Source: Carposina sasakii
Lineage: Eukaryota > Arthropoda > Insecta > Lepidoptera > Carposinidae
Direction: 5' to 3'
Length of the DNA: 64,000 nt
Assembly (NCBI GenBank): GCA_014607495.2
Contig: CP053152.1
Span: 7,626,001-7,690,000 of the forward strand
Shown: positions 31,061 through 44,967 of the stretch, in pieces
How the letters are laid out: each line of letters begins with the position of its first letter
How positions within the stretch are numbered: the first letter of the stretch is position 1
The notes under the pieces: model-generated
The model's input: the letters and a program-made list of their open reading frames with translations, nothing else
Databases searched by the model: none
What the model was told of the DNA's origin: nothing
Position numbers and translations under genes: made by a program

Positions 31061-33449
31061 AACTTGACTAGATTCTAGTAATTATACCAATATAACTAAA
31101 TGCAAGCGGGCGCTGCAAGAATAATATGCCAGGTGGAAATTCTATTAGATGTCTGATTGATTGGAAAAAGCTATTATGAATACCTATTTGTATTTGGCAA
31201 GTACCTACCCAGTAAGTACATTTTAGCAAACTTTTATTTAATTATGTACAGATGGAATTGTTTTTTTTTTCAGTGTTCAGCTAGCCGTAGCTACCTACTA
31301 GCTAAATCTTCCTCAAACCACCAAGGCTGCTTTTATAAATAGATTGTACTCGTAATTTTGCATAGAATAATTATGTGTCGGCTGATAAAATTTTTAATAC
31401 TTATATGTTTTTTGTTAAATGACTAAGCTTTAAATATGTCGGAAATTGTATAACTAATTGAATTCAGCCTTCTATTCGTGGATAAACAGATTTATTTGAT
31501 AATAACAAGGATTACCTATACTCGTACATACCTAAGTAAAGGTATGGTGGCTAAATAGCTTTTCATAGCTATGTAGAGATATCTGATCGTAGGTGCGATA
31601 ATTTTAAGCTCTAGGATGGTCTATCTAAATCTAAACAATGAAATATCGATCTGTTAAAAAAAGGGTGGAATACATGCCACGACTACGAATATGCGTCTAT
31701 AAGTAAACATGCAATTATTGTTCCTTTAGATAACATTAAAATATGTATTTATAGGTTCATTATTAGTTAAATAGAGCAAGAACGAGACTTCACATGTAAC
31801 TTATAGACTAGTCTAAGATAGGATAATGATACTAAAAATAACATATGTATTCAGTGCACCTCACCTGCATTTTGTTGTCGTATAGCAAATTACATAGCTA
31901 CCTACTTTAGTGCGATTTTTTAAAGAATCATCGTGACTTCTAATGATTTCCTGTCGTCTTTACAATTTTACATCATTAGATGATGATTAGATGCATAATT
32001 TTATTTTTATAGAAGTTCGTTCGTGTGTTTGTGTTGGATTCCTTGCCCCCCTCGAAGGGGTTTCCGCCACGGTCAGCGCGCACGGTGACCTCTCGCAGAA
32101 TATGTTGCGCAATCAACTGACATCATAAATGTGACATAAAATATGTGCATATTGCACTCGTTGCAGGTCATGGGTGTAAAAACAATAGATTTAGTCAATG
32201 TTGCAGACAAAACCTCAATTGAAGGACCTTTAACTGGCTTCGATGTTTTTTTTATCCAGTGTACCTACGTAGGTGTAGACTGCTCAAATATATTTTTTAA
32301 CTAGCGAACGCCCACGACTTCATCCACGTCAGCTTTCGAATGCCCGTTCCAGAGAATTACAGAAAATCCTTAATTCAACAATATAGGACTATGATACAAA
32401 TTGCCAACACACATTTTGCCCCCAAAGGCGTGGAGAGAGATTCGTAAAATCCGTTCTGAGCGGATGTCTACACCCTATTAGGAACATATCGGCCAGACAA
32501 GTTTGTAGGTGCTAAAGGTAGTTTCTGAGAGTGGTAGGAATTTTGATGTATAATACATAGTATAATATAATGATTAATTAGTAATTTAGGACTAATTTCT
32601 TCATGCAACCTCTCTAAAACTGATAGATATAATTGTTCAAGCGGTTCCAAAATACACCAGTAGTAAAAATTGTAAAACCAACTACTTACATAATTTTATA
32701 GTACTCGTACCTATGTTAGGAATATTCAGATTAATTACGAGTAAAAATAGATGCTTATAATGATATTGACATAGAACAATTCAGTTATTAATTTTTACGA
32801 GGTAGGTAGGTGCTCGTACCTATCTACACAAAAACAAATAATGAAGTCTCTCATTTATAAAAATCTCAGACCTTTTTTTAATAGCCAAAGATTATAATCA
32901 AAGTTGAAATAGTTGGTATAACGAACAGAGCGAGATTCATATCTATAGCATTCATTGCAAAACTACTTTCTTTGTGCTCGTAAACCTTTCGCTTGATAAA
33001 TTCTTTGGTTGATTGCTGTACACTACGATATTATCTTGGGATACATCCAGCCTCGGTTTCCTAATAGATCATTGTTGTGTGACGGATTTGGTATTTCATT
33101 CTGTGATTAAAACATCAAGCGGTGGCCGCTACCTTCGCCGCGCGGACCATAAAAATTCAAGGGGAACATAAAAGTGGTTTTATTTCCCAAAATGAATGAT
33201 AAAGATTGAATTTACCGTGAATCGTGAGTTAAACGTTGGAATTAAATCTATTTTGTAAGTCATCCTGCCCGGAGCGCTTGAGATAATAAATATGTCGGGA
33301 TTATAGAGCCTGATCGATAAAATATTGTTTCTTTCAAAAGGTAGGGTGAACTACGGTGAGTCGAGGATTATATTATATAAGGTTTTATTCTAAATTGTTA
33401 TTTGTAAATCCGTAACTTTATTAAATGTCCCCATCCACAATATGCCTAA
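31061..33449. other. Intergenic or intronic DNA with degraded repeat fragments
   Basis: Mostly AT-rich. ACTAGCGAACGCCCACGACTTC at about 32301 is a fragment of an RTE-like 3' end. A CCCCCTCGAAGGGG palindrome lies at about 32046-32059. No gene is supported. Confidence 0.3.
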
Positions 33450-33703
33450 ATACCTATATTTGGCCGCGTGGTGCCGGCAGAGTAGAATTCGAATTAGAAG
33501 TACGAGGCGATTAAGGGTTTTCGGGAGGTGGGCAACAGTGCCTCCCGTGTTGACAACATAGTCCAAAATACAAACTGCAGTCACCAACCCGCCTGCCCAG
33601 CGTGGTGACTATGGGCAAATACCCCCCATGGCAGTCTTGTGGCGTGCCCTGGGGGAGGCCTACGTCCAGCAGTAGACTGCAATAGGCTGATGATGATGAT
33701 GAT
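33450..33703 (+). repeat. (TGA)n-tailed retroposon, copy 1
   Basis: The copy runs from TTTGGCCGCGTGGTGCCGGC to GTCCAGCAGTAGACTGCAATAGG followed by TGA repeats. Related reverse copies are at 40137-40375 and 51605-51835, with tail fragments at 26893 and 45104. This tail is typical of lepidopteran non-LTR retroposons. Confidence 0.65.
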
Positions 33704-33715
33704 GACCTATATTTA

Positions 33716-34755
33716 TTATTGCCCGTGACTCCGTCCGCGTGGGCTACAGAAAAAACAAAATGTCAAAATTATCCGGGATAAAAACATTTTCCCGGGATAA
33801 GAAGTAGCCGTTATGTAACGTAGGTCCTGTCACGATATACTTATTCAAAAATTCAAATTCAAAATTCAAAATCATTTCGACATGAAAGCATTAACAACTT
33901 GTTTGTCGATGGTCATTTTATATGTTACTTTCTATGTTCGCACCCCAAAATGAAACCGCTACCAAACAAAAAAAGAGGTGAATTTTAACAACCTAAAAAA
34001 TTAAATCGCAAAGCTTTTGCTTTGGCAACGGTCACCACCCCAAGGTGCGATTTGTGACGGTCTGTCAGGCATAAGTTGGCGATTCGGGGCTTAATAGCCA
34101 CCAACGTGGAGCTAATAAAAGTTAAGGTAAAGACGAAATCCAGGAGAGCTGCTAGACAGTTCTCCTTTATGGCAAAACCAACATTAGGTCTGACACATCG
34201 CATGATTCTACTATTACTGTTACACTATTTCAGTGAAGTGTCATTGCTTGGAAGAAGAAATAGCAAGAAAGCTCCCAACGACACGTCAAAAATAAGTAAC
34301 ATATTAACAAATGAATCTTATATTGGATTAGATATCAGATAATCATAGTAACACTCAACTCACTAACGGCCATTTTCAATACGGAAGTTCAAAAAGAATC
34401 TCGGATTTATTTATTCCTAATTTGAAATTTTGTATGAAAACAATTGAAAATTAAATTGAAGATATGCAAATAATCTCTCCAGATCAGTTATAGAAATTAG
34501 TTATTAGTGTGTATAAATTCAATTATCATAACACAATTTAATTAAATTCATATATTCCTGAAAACTGCATCGAAACCGGTTCAGGCGTTTCTGAGATTAG
34601 CGTGCAGAAACGCACAGACAAACAGACAAAAATTCCAAAAATCATTCTTTTGGGTACTAACTATTACGTTGACAAAGTTCTCCTATAATATTTTTTCTCA
34701 TATATCTTCCATGTACAGACAGCGATCCGTTACATTTTTATTATATGTATAGATA
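33716..34755 (+). repeat. Family A retroposon, copy 3, split by a 710-bp insertion
   Basis: The 5' part, 33716-33839, has the CCCGTGACTCCGTCCGCGTGG and TTATCCGGGATAAAAAC blocks. The 3' part resumes at 34550 with ATATATTCCTGAAAACTGCATCG and runs to the TTATTATATGTATAG tail. Confidence 0.65.
33840..34549. mobile_element. Unclassified insertion inside family A copy 3
   Basis: The boundaries are set by the interrupted repeat, and ATATA occurs at both edges (33835-33839 and 34550-34554) as a likely target duplication. The insert begins with a run of ATTCAAA repeats. An 88-codon frame inside has no recognisable domain. It may be a truncated LINE or a non-autonomous element. Confidence 0.45.
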
Positions 34756-37700
34756 GATAGAAGAAGAAGATATACCGAGCTGACATTATTAAATCTGTGA
34801 TCAATCCCGGCTTGGCTTCTGGCTGTATGTGTATTAAAGATTTTATGAAAGATTCAATATGATGACAGGCTATTCGTCTATTTCTTAATTCATAAAAATA
34901 TTCTCAGCATGTACATAAACAAGATGGTAGAGCCAAGGTGGACCGATTTTCTGTTAACAATGTGCCATGTTAGTAGGTGCACGCAAATTGTTTGTCTCTA
35001 TACAAAACTCAGTAGGTCGATACAGTACATTTTGTACTTTATATCTTGTTCTATTAAACTTACGGTACCAAATAAACATAACTACGATTGTCTCTATGTG
35101 GTTTAGCAACTGCTCAAACAAGCGGCCGTTGAACCTGAGGAACCCATGTTTGGCGGAAACCAGCCACCGCCTCGTTTGTTTAATTACCACCATAACTCAC
35201 TATGACAAACACTTCCAAAATTGTCGTGATAATATATTTTCGTACAGGAAAGATTAAAGATAGGTACCTAATATGTTGCCAGGTGAATGTGAATTTATTT
35301 TTGGCATCGCGTAGGCACACTTTGTGACAAGGTTTCAAAAGCAATTTTTATGTTATAATATAAGTAGGTACGTGTCATTGAATATTGTTTGTGTAGGAAA
35401 TTGGTTCCACCGCCATAGTAAGAAAAATTAAACCTATAACCCTTTAGGTGCAGAAAAGGTTCTGCAGAACCACAATGTCGAACTTCGTGTAATAACTGTA
35501 AAATATTATTTGATCTACTGAGGTCTGTTGTTTTTATTAAGCCATTTAGAATAAATTTGTTGTAACAAATAGTATGCCTAATTAATTTAAAACTACGACT
35601 ATTGGTAAATTGCACGTGACAGTAATTAGATAGATTATTTTACATAGGATTGCAATAACAGGTGTTTTCTAAGCTGTAAATGGAGGGATAACAGAAATTT
35701 CTCTTTCTTTGATCGATATAGACAAAAGAAAATGCATAAAACATGTTTTGCCACAAACAAAAACAATACCGTACAAGGAACGTGAGCGTGTAAATCGATT
35801 GTTCTAAGTTTTTCACCAAATGTGAAATCGCGAGGCAGCGGACAATGTTATTTAGTTTATAAACTGGAAACAAGCAATTTATTACATACATGGAGGGTTT
35901 TCATATTTATATGCAAACACCCATTTCCCTTTTAGGTAGGTACAATAATTTTTAAATTACTGTAACAAATACGCTGATCATTTGCCTAGTAGTAATACGA
36001 GTATACGAATACAATATTATTGTTGACGTACTAGTTAGTAGTTGTAACGTATTATATAGTTAGTAAAATCATGCATATATAAACTTGAACTGAGAAGTTG
36101 TATTTTACCTCAATTTCACCTATTGAACAATAATTATAATCATAACGAAGGTAAGTATCATCGTATCATCCAATGGGTGTTGGGAGTATGTGGACCGTAG
36201 TAAGTTTATGAAGCAGCTGAAAATTTCCGAATACAAACAAATGATTTTTTATTAGCTTCCATTATCGTATAAATAAACAGATTACCTAGTATATACATAT
36301 CAGAATTTCCGTGCTAAACCGAATTAGTATTTATAACCCGTAGCCCTGCTGACTGCATGGCAAAGTGAGTCATAGTTATACGAGTATGTCCAAAACCAAG
36401 ACTTAACATGTAAATGTAATACAATGAATTCTGAAGGTGCCATGAAATAGGCGGTCGAGGTCCTTCGCCCACACATCGCTACATTCATTCCTACACTGTA
36501 AACGATTTCTAACTTATTTCATTGAATTACCTTGCAGGCTTCCGTCATCAGCTGCCTTGGTGACATCATCGTGATCGACCACAGAACTTGCTTACCCACA
36601 TTCAGATGCTTATTTGCTCACTGCAATACCCTTAACGACAAATTAAATGATGATTTAAAGAGATAAAAATGCATCTGAAACCAGTCGTTTAATTATAGAT
36701 GAGACCTTAACGATCCTTATGCAAGCTTCGTATGCGAGTATTTAAAACTGCACGAATGGAAATAGATTTTGTTTTAGAATACATTGCTGGTTGTTGCATT
36801 AGTTGCATGGCGACCCGTAAAGCAGTCATGTGAAGTCAGCTAAGTACATGATTTCCATTTTAATGAGAGTTTTCATTATAAACTCTGATAGTATCTACAT
36901 GCAGATTTTGCGCTGTATCCGTACCAGCCATATTAAAATTGCTATCGGTTGCGATTGCAATATTAATGTTTCATTCCTAAGCAACAATTTCTATATTAGT
37001 AATAAAATAACGAATTTACGTGTTTTGTATTCATGTAACAAAGTATCAAATTTTACTACCAGACACATAGTCTTCAAATGGATTCTACCAAGACCACAGA
37101 GTGGATATCTGACTAAAATATAAGCAGAATAGGACGATTACGAGTACCTGTCGATACTGGGCTAAGGAAGAAACGCCTTTACAGCACCGTTCTGAGTATG
37201 AGCGCTCCGAGCCCAATCAACCGGACAGGGCAATGAAGTGCTCGATATCGCCCTCACTCTTCGTAGATCTAGAATCTAATTCTGGACTCACTCCAGTCAA
37301 GTGTGTGTCGGCTTACGTACAATGAAAGATGCAGCAGCAACCTACATCATCATCAGAGACCATCAGTACATTCGTAATAATGTAATTTAACTTATTTCAA
37401 TTTCTAGTATTCCTATAAATAACACATTTCAATATGGTGGCAGTATTTACGCTAGTATTCTGCATCAGATTTCCAGATAATCTACATTTACCTACTGTAC
37501 GTACCTATCTACATTTGTTCAAGATGTGTGAGCGTTTTTCTACTATAAGCCTACTAGTGGGTGTCTTAATACGTTCCCACGAGTCTCTCCGTTAATCAGG
37601 ATACCCGCTACTGAAGATGACGTTTACATTTTCTGGCATTTTTAAGATGGGTTGATGTCTCACCGCCTGTTTCTAAAAGACCATTAAAGCTAATTCACGA

Positions 37701-39480
37701 TAACAAGTTAAATCTCTGGTTAATCGACAGTCAACAGTTGGCAAGTGATAAAAGATAATTTTGCTGACAGTAAGGTTCAACAATTATTGTCATGTCTTTG
37801 TTTAAGCTCGTTCGTCGCTAGCAAAAGCTCCAGATTACCGATTCTGTGGTATAAGATTGAGTAAAGCTTGTGCCTAAGCCTGAATTCAGGCTTGAAAATT
37901 ACCTGTCCGGATTAATTTTCAGGTTAAACTTAACACTTTTGGAAGCAATGTATTAGTTGATTTTTTATGCTAAGTAGAGCGGATATGAGTTAAGTGTTTC
38001 TTCACGTTTTGCAGTTTTTACCGCGCACACGCAGGTTGATGTCATCCTCCTTAAAGTAGGAAGCGATGATAACCATGGTAATCGGACTGTCTAGATTTAA
38101 GATAACTGGTAATTGATTGCTATTACGTAGATATACCTACGTATGTTATTTTCATCAAGGTGTCTTCCACCTACCTAATTACGTTAACCGAATACAATGG
38201 GTTTGTGGTAGGTACGCACGCGCGATATAAATGCAATTTTTATTTACTCGCTCCCCGTCATCTATAGGTACGCTAGCTTAAAAGACAGTTATTTGACAGT
38301 ACCTATAGAAATACATTTTATAGCAGAGTAAACCGTAAACCGTAAACCGTTTACACAGGTGAAGTCGCGGACAGCCAGTTAGTGTGAAATAATTGGCTGG
38401 CTAACGTATGATCTAGCTACGAGTAATATTTATTATGATATGAAATTAAAACATAAAGTGTTATTGACACTTTATGAAATTATATTTTATGAATTTAATT
38501 TACCAACTTAACTGCATTTTTAAATGGTTTTTCTTTAATTGATTTTTTAATGATACGAAGCGAACGTATCTAATATAGTTTTATTGGTTCACTTTAAAGT
38601 TAGTAATACATAACTCATATACTTTTCGTTTTAAAGTTAGAGTATTTTTTTATTGACTATACTTAATCAATTATTTTATAAACGAGCAATATCCTTAATT
38701 TTAAATACGAAGCTGGTTTTATACATAGATCTACCTACGGGTAGAAGCACTATCTTAGTTTTATAGTACCTATTATAGGTACGAGTATAGGACATATGGA
38801 TATTAATATTACTCGTAAATTAAAAATTTATAAGAAATCTCTTATGAACAAACCTCGTCAATTATAGTTAGAGTAGTATCTAAACGTAATGATGAATGCC
38901 ACTTTGAGTCATATTTATGATTTTTATAGGTTTATTTTACTTACTTTATTTACTGATTATAGTTACAGATGTTTATTTCGTACAGAGTCTATCTGATAGT
39001 ACTAGAATATTCTTAGAACCAGAATGAGTAAATTCCGTTGTTCGAGAATTCCCGGTTTGCCTATGGACTTGTAGTTTCGTCTCGGGGTAATTATTTTGAA
39101 ATTGGCGGGTTCTTCCTGTGTACGTTCTCAGGCGATTATGGGCTGGGAACGGGATTAAGGTTAGACGAGAGAGCCCATTAAATTCAGTTAGTATAGTTAT
39201 AACCAGGAATCCCGAGTTCTGAGGGTGTAGCAATCTTACTTGTGTTTTATTCTAATTATTTTAGCTGTGGAAATAATGCAAATTATTGAGTTTCTATACT
39301 TTGTACTGCATCTTCGACAGTAAAACCTTTCTGAAGACACATTTTAAGAAGGTTTATATAAACTCGATGCTTCTTGGTCTTTGAGAGAAATGCTTTATTC
39401 GATAACCTATATTTATTTGAACATTGCAAGCGTAATAAGCAAATCCGTTTCTGTATTTAAAAGACGAGCTAATTCTAAAG
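34756..39480. other. Long stretch without a supported gene
   Basis: AT-rich DNA. Small structures include a CATAAAGTGT…ACACTTTATG hairpin at about 38452-38476 and a GTAAACC triplet repeat at about 38325-38350. Short open frames on both strands show no domain or codon bias that I can recognise. It could be intron or intergenic DNA. Confidence 0.3.
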
Positions 39481-39499
39481 TTGATTCCAATTGGTACAC

Positions 39500-39690
39500 C
39501 CACAGAGCGGTAACGCGACGTTGCGTGAGAACCACCTCGTCGCTCGCGTCACTCGGTGCAGGCGCTCTACTTGGCCGCGTTGCTTCTAACTACATAGATA
39601 GACTAATTGCGCGAGCGCAGGCCGTTGCACCGCCGCTTATACATTATGCAACAGCCCTTAGTATACCCCATCCCAGCTTAGATGCGAATT
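39500..39690. other. GC-rich island of unknown role
   Basis: CpG-rich sequence (GCGGTAACGCGACGTTGCG and following) in AT-rich DNA. The + strand frame through it is open from 39381 to 39692 but resembles no family I know. A regulatory element is possible. Confidence 0.2.
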
Positions 39691-40136
39691 GATATTGTGA
39701 TGTCCTTTAAATCGTTAGACGTTTATAGTAATACATTAAATAAAGTAAGTTACAAGATCTTCTATGGAGATCGTCGTGAAATCGACTTAAACTTTATTAA
39801 TTAATTAACATTGTAATGACTAGGTAGCTCACCCCATTAATTTAACATTTATTTTGTAATTTGTACTTATTTGCGCAAGGTTTTTTATTTTTAGTTCATG
39901 GTCGTAACATATGAACTATAATAAACAGTAAATCTAGCTCATAAACACTATAAGTTTGTACTTACCTCGCCTACAATACAAACATGATGTCACACCGACC
40001 AGAAGCTACATAACAAAATTAATTTATGGATATTTTTAACTGGCTTCAAAAAGAGAGGTTATCAATTTGTCTGTATGTTTTTTATTTTTTATGTGTGTTA
40101 GGGAAGTATTTATTAATTATAGCATATAAGGTATCA

Positions 40137-40375
40137 TTAGGCTATCGCAGTCCACTGCTGGACGTATACCAGGGCACGTCACAAGACTGCCATGGAGGTA
40201 TTTGCCCATAGTCACCACGCTAGGCAGGCGGGTTGGTGACCGCAGCTTGTATTTTGGACTATGTTGTCAACACGGGAGGCGCTGATGCCCACATCCTGTA
40301 AGTACGATACCCACGGGCAGACATGGGGTGGTACGAATTCTACTCTGCCGGCACCACGCGGCCAAGGATAATTAA
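40137..40375 (-). repeat. (TGA)n-tailed retroposon family, reverse copy 2
   Basis: TTAGGCTATCGCAGTCCACTG at the left through TCTGCCGGCACCACGCGGCC at the right is the reverse complement of the 33450-33703 family, with an extra internal block (ACCCACGGGCAGACATGGGG). Confidence 0.65.
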
Positions 40376-40534
40376 AATAATATAAAAAATATGTAGATTC
40401 TCAGGTCCAGGGAATCAATAAAGCTAATGCTCCTTTAAATATTTTAAACTTTTTTAGTTTAGTAATTCATCCAACTGACAAGAGAAATGGATTAATATAC
40501 GTATAAGTTAATTGATCATATCATTTTGCCCATA

Positions 40535-40900
40535 CAGGATGTTTTTTTGTGGCCACCTTTAACGAAGGGTACGTATTCTATACATGAAATAAAGTAAGTT
40601 TATAAATTTTTTTTTTTTTTTGAAAAAAAAAATTAAATTCCTTGATCGTGCGAAATTTATAGTGTCTAGTGTTTATGTTAGTTTTTTTATAGACAGATAT
40701 TAATTATTTTTCGTGAAAAAATCCTGCTACGCGCGTCTATGTGCATTTATGCAGAAAAACGCAGTCTATTTACTCAACTTTGGACCCTAATATTCTGGAA
40801 ACCAGACACTTCCCAGGTATGCTTCCATGGAGAAAAATGATCGTGATGATGAGGAGATTCCGTAGTTTTCGGGAACGTTGACGACCAAAAATTATACAGG
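40535..40900 (+). mobile_element. TA-flanked MITE C, copy 3
   Basis: It starts TA|CAGGATGTTTTTTTGTGGCC and carries the family landmarks through GGGAACGTTGACGACC. The right end is altered (ATTATACAGG) so the exact edge is uncertain. Confidence 0.6.
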
Positions 40901-40905
40901 ATAAT

Positions 40906-43260
40906 TTTACGTGATTTTTGTTCGGTTAGAACCTTTTTACAGGCATTTTTAATTTTTTAATAAAGTTATATGTTGAAAAGTTAGGATAAAGACATCAAAG
41001 TTGTATGAATGAAAGACATTTAGTACGTGTATATGACGGATTCCTCGCGGATGTTCGTGCGACCTCTATGAGTTTTCTAAGCAGTGACTCATTATTATGT
41101 ACGGTCTTCGGGTCGTGTGACAACAAGAGACAACCTTGGCTACTTACATCGTTACCGAGATATTCAAATTCAGGTTGAGAAAAATAAGTGAGTAGGTATG
41201 TGCTTATAATAAAAGTTTTTAAAATACTTCATTCATCATTTAGCAGTCGCCAAATACCTTTACCATCGCTAACTTTGCTCTGTACGAGCTCCAGTGGCGG
41301 CACGTATTATACACGTTTCGGACAGGAAGAATCACTCAATAAAAGCCATATAATTTATGTTTGTATGTTATTTAATTCTTTTAATTCTGTTTCTAAGCAG
41401 CGTATAATATAACATACTTAATGCAAAAACATTTCATTTTGGACATCTACATAATATTATTTGATTGTATAAGTATCAATCATTCATAATTAAAGTCATT
41501 GTCATTTGTATCAGTATCTACCAAAATCTAATATATAATATTATTTCTATGATTGACTCTTCAAACAAAGTCCTTGTAACCATGTTCTTAGTTCCATTTA
41601 CAGAATTCTCGACATATGGCAGTAGATTATGTCTCACTCTGACCGGTCCACAGCATTGCGCAAGCGGTTTCAACAGCAAACGATATAGCACGGGGCCGAC
41701 CGACTGTTTCGTGGCCCACACCTACACTGTTTGCCTAAAAATGTAAGCACACAGAACTTGCTAAATGTCTCAGCAAATACACCAGAAACTCGAATAATGC
41801 CCAACTCACGTTATCTCTTGACACCATTGTAACTGGATAAACTCGGGGAGTTTTTTCATTAGGTTCACCGGCCAAGGTCTTGGGCGTTGGAGCCAAACCA
41901 ATAATTATATATGAACAATAAAAGGAAAAAACTATGTGATGAGCTTATCTTACTGACACGTGATATTTATCAGTTTGAGATCAATTCCTTGCCAGTGCTT
42001 GGATGTTTGCTGCTATTGTTTTATTTATAGCATAGTACTTACTTATAAATAAAACGAAGTACAAATATGTATTGCTATAATTTGGTATGCCATATAGTTA
42101 TTCCCCACAATATTTTACATTAGCAAACGTGATAAAATTAGGCTGTGTCCTGTAGGTACAGAGATATTCAGGCTGTGTCATTAGCGCTGTTTTTGTCTTG
42201 TTAATGCAGTAATTCAAAAACATATAAAAGTTTTAAGCATTTAAATTACTTCGTCTCGGCGTAGTCACTAAAATAAACCGCAAATTAAGTTTTTATAGAC
42301 AAATAGCCAAGTTAAATACAAACGAACCTTCGGGGTTCTACAAATTATTTTTCCGTTTTAGAAGATCATCCATTGTTGAATCACCTCCTATGTCATTAGT
42401 CAAGGTCTGAAGATGATATCATTCTTTTGCAGACGTTATTTTATTTATTGCTATTATTGAGTTTTAATTTATACTTATTAAGTTGAATGTCGTGAACTTT
42501 CAAGTCGTTTACTGCTTGTTATTGCACAGTAAAGTAATGCAAGACCAACAAGGTCTACTACAGTAATATACCGCGGTAATTAGCGCTATATTATTATTTC
42601 AGTTCAGTATTTTATCTTTCAATAATATCACTGTATTTACAAGTCTAGGTACATTTTAAATTAGAGGTCCATTAAACTCATCCGTAGTTCCATAGTAAAA
42701 AGAATACAACACAGATGCCTGTAAGGAATGATTTCAATGCAGTTGAGGGCCGACGGGCCGACATCGGAATTAAACTCTAAGAATGCTGGGAGCGTTCTTG
42801 TGAGTCCGCCTTCGGAGGCGGGCTGCCCTTACTACACAATGAAATTCAATGAGATATGGAATTTGCGTTGAGCTCTATGGAAAACATCACGATTCGCCAT
42901 GACTAATTTACCATTATCAGTAAACCCACACGAAACTATAAATCTTTACCGCATTTTAAAACGATATCACAGCTATTTTTTGTCAAATTTTTATATATAG
43001 GGTCGACCACCTAATTTAAGTATTTGCTGTCAGAAATACGAACACCCGCCGAATAATAAGCAAAACCAGTCGACGCAGTGACATCATCTTCCTGCACTGC
43101 GTCCTTTAAATTTGTTGACACCTAATATTCTCTGTCTAGTGTCTCTGAGGATACAGGTATATCTTCAAATTTATTTAAATTCAAATATATCTTCATTTTA
43201 GTTTACAAAGAATATAACGTTAACATTTTTTACAGTTTGAGGATAAGTCGTTCTATTCAG
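40906..43260. other. Intergenic or intronic DNA, nothing recognised
   Basis: No gene is supported. A CCGCCT/AGGCGG hairpin with a TCGG loop lies at about 42806-42821. Confidence 0.3.
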
Positions 43261-43266
43261 TGGTCC

Positions 43267-43397
43267 CCACTGGGTACGAGTGGGAAAAAAGTTTCGTTCG
43301 TGTGACGATTCGAACTTTTTATTTCCCACTCGTTCTTTTTTTACGTTTGCCTACCACTGGGGACGAACGAAACTTTTTTCCCACTCGTGCCCAGTGG
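43267..43397. repeat. Inverted repeat with 34-bp arms
   Basis: The left arm, 43267-43300, starts CCACTGGGTACGAGTGGG. The right arm, 43364-43397, is its reverse complement with one mismatch. The 63-base loop carries a further CCCACTCG and CCACTGGGGAC. Three GTGGGGACGAC-type direct repeats follow to about 43435. The structure suggests a foldback-type element. Confidence 0.6.
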
Positions 43398-43454
43398 AGA
43401 CGACAGAGTGGGGACGACAGGGTGGGGACGACTGGGAATAATTTTTCTCTATTG

Positions 43455-43925
43455 GAATAGGTACAGGAATCCAGGCAAATACTGAAATGCTGAATAAGTA
43501 CCATTGGGTTAAGTTATACGACAGTGTTATTACTCACAGGAAATGTATTTTTGATCTGATTATCAGTAATCTTTGCTCTCCGCGCCAATTATATCGGGCG
43601 ATCCTGTGACTAATTAAATAACCAATAAGGTTATTGTGTAACACATTGCTGTTTTTTGGATCACTCTCCATTAGGTTGGATCAATTATTTGAACTTTTTT
43701 GAAAGCAACTTGTTTTTTGAAAATCATCTTTTGGTTAAAATTTTATTTTTATGTCATTATCTAAGGTCTAATCAAACGACCTAAACATTTTTTCCTGAAA
43801 TATGAAAAAAATTTCGGAAAATTTTGGAATTTTCCTGCGAAAATTTTTAGTGTTTTCCGCCTCAGAATCATGGTCTGAAGTCATGTTATCAATCCAGGCA
43901 AACGCCTGGCTGTCACAAACACCCT
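43455..43925 (-). repeat. MITE-like repeat D, copy 2 (inverted relative to 21595-22012)
   Basis: The central part is the reverse complement of copy 1. The right end terminates in AACACCCTGTATA and the left end in a diverged CTGTACC. Both ends carry a CCAGGC block. This shows the likely complete element, about 470 bp with inverted ends. Confidence 0.5.
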
Positions 43926-44639
43926 GTATACACATCGGTATAATATACCCATATAAACGCCCACCTTTACATCTTGCATAAATTCTACCAATTGTTGTGT
44001 ACTATAGATGGATAAAATGTAGAGTCCATTGTCTTAGAAACTTTAACAATGAACGTTACACACGAAATCGCTCTGCCCATCTATCTCGACCTTGCAGCAA
44101 AATTGAATGGCCATAATACCAGCCTGCGAAATTAGCAGGTTGCAAGAAAAGGTACCAATTTAGAAGAAAATTATTTGCCTGCAAAACAGGCCTGCAATAG
44201 AGTTTTCTATGATACTGTTTTGATTTTGTTGCATCCAGGACAAAGTATCATCTACTCTACATATACGTTTATACAAAGATCCAATTAAGGCACTTTTTAG
44301 ATTCAGACAAAAAAGCCCCCGGACGTGCCGGCGAGGACGATGCTATTGAACCATGGAGCAATAACCGATTCGTGGATATACTTATTCGCTGATTTTCATC
44401 TATGTTCATACAAAGTTGTTGTAACTAGATGAGTTTAAAAGCGTTATACAGCTTTAATGAGACGAGCATACAACCGGTTAGGTTTAATCTTATGCAATCA
44501 TGTTCCCTCGCCGCTTTTTCAGCTTGGTTCCGCGCCGCACTAACTGCAATCTAATGCGAGGAAAAAGTATCAGCTGCTATTTTCGGAGATGACCTAAGTT
44601 CGAGATACCTCAATCCTTTTGTGGATTTACCACCAAACA
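43926..44639. other. Intergenic or intronic DNA, nothing recognised
   Basis: No gene or repeat is supported. Short GC-richer patches occur at about 44320-44340. Confidence 0.3.
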
Positions 44640-44880
44640 TGCTAATCTGAAAGCGGGGTCGGGCGGGATCGTAAAATCTGAACTGTTCCGTGAGGTATTT
44701 GCGAGTTTATGTAGGCGTCCTTGTAATCTAGACCTAAGTGGTTGGCTACGGTTGGTGGATCGACAAGATGGCGGGAAGGGTCGGCTTGGGCGCGGAGGGG
44801 TGGCCGGCGGGACCGGTGTGGGATGGCGCCGCACCGCGTCGCTCTGCGCTCGGGACCTATTTTTAGCGCCATGACATTGC
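44640..44880. other. GC-rich island with a Pho/YY1-like site
   Basis: CpG-rich sequence with CAAGATGGCGGGAAG at 44764-44778, which matches the core of Pho/YY1 sites. Both strands are open for 70 or more codons, which usually reflects base composition rather than coding. A promoter or Polycomb-type element is possible but unproven. Confidence 0.25.
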
Positions 44881-44967
44881 GCGCCTGTAATATAATGAGC
44901 TATAGACGGAGCAGTAAATGCTTTGCTTTAATCTTTTTAAGTTTATGCGGTCTTTGGTCGGTAGTGC

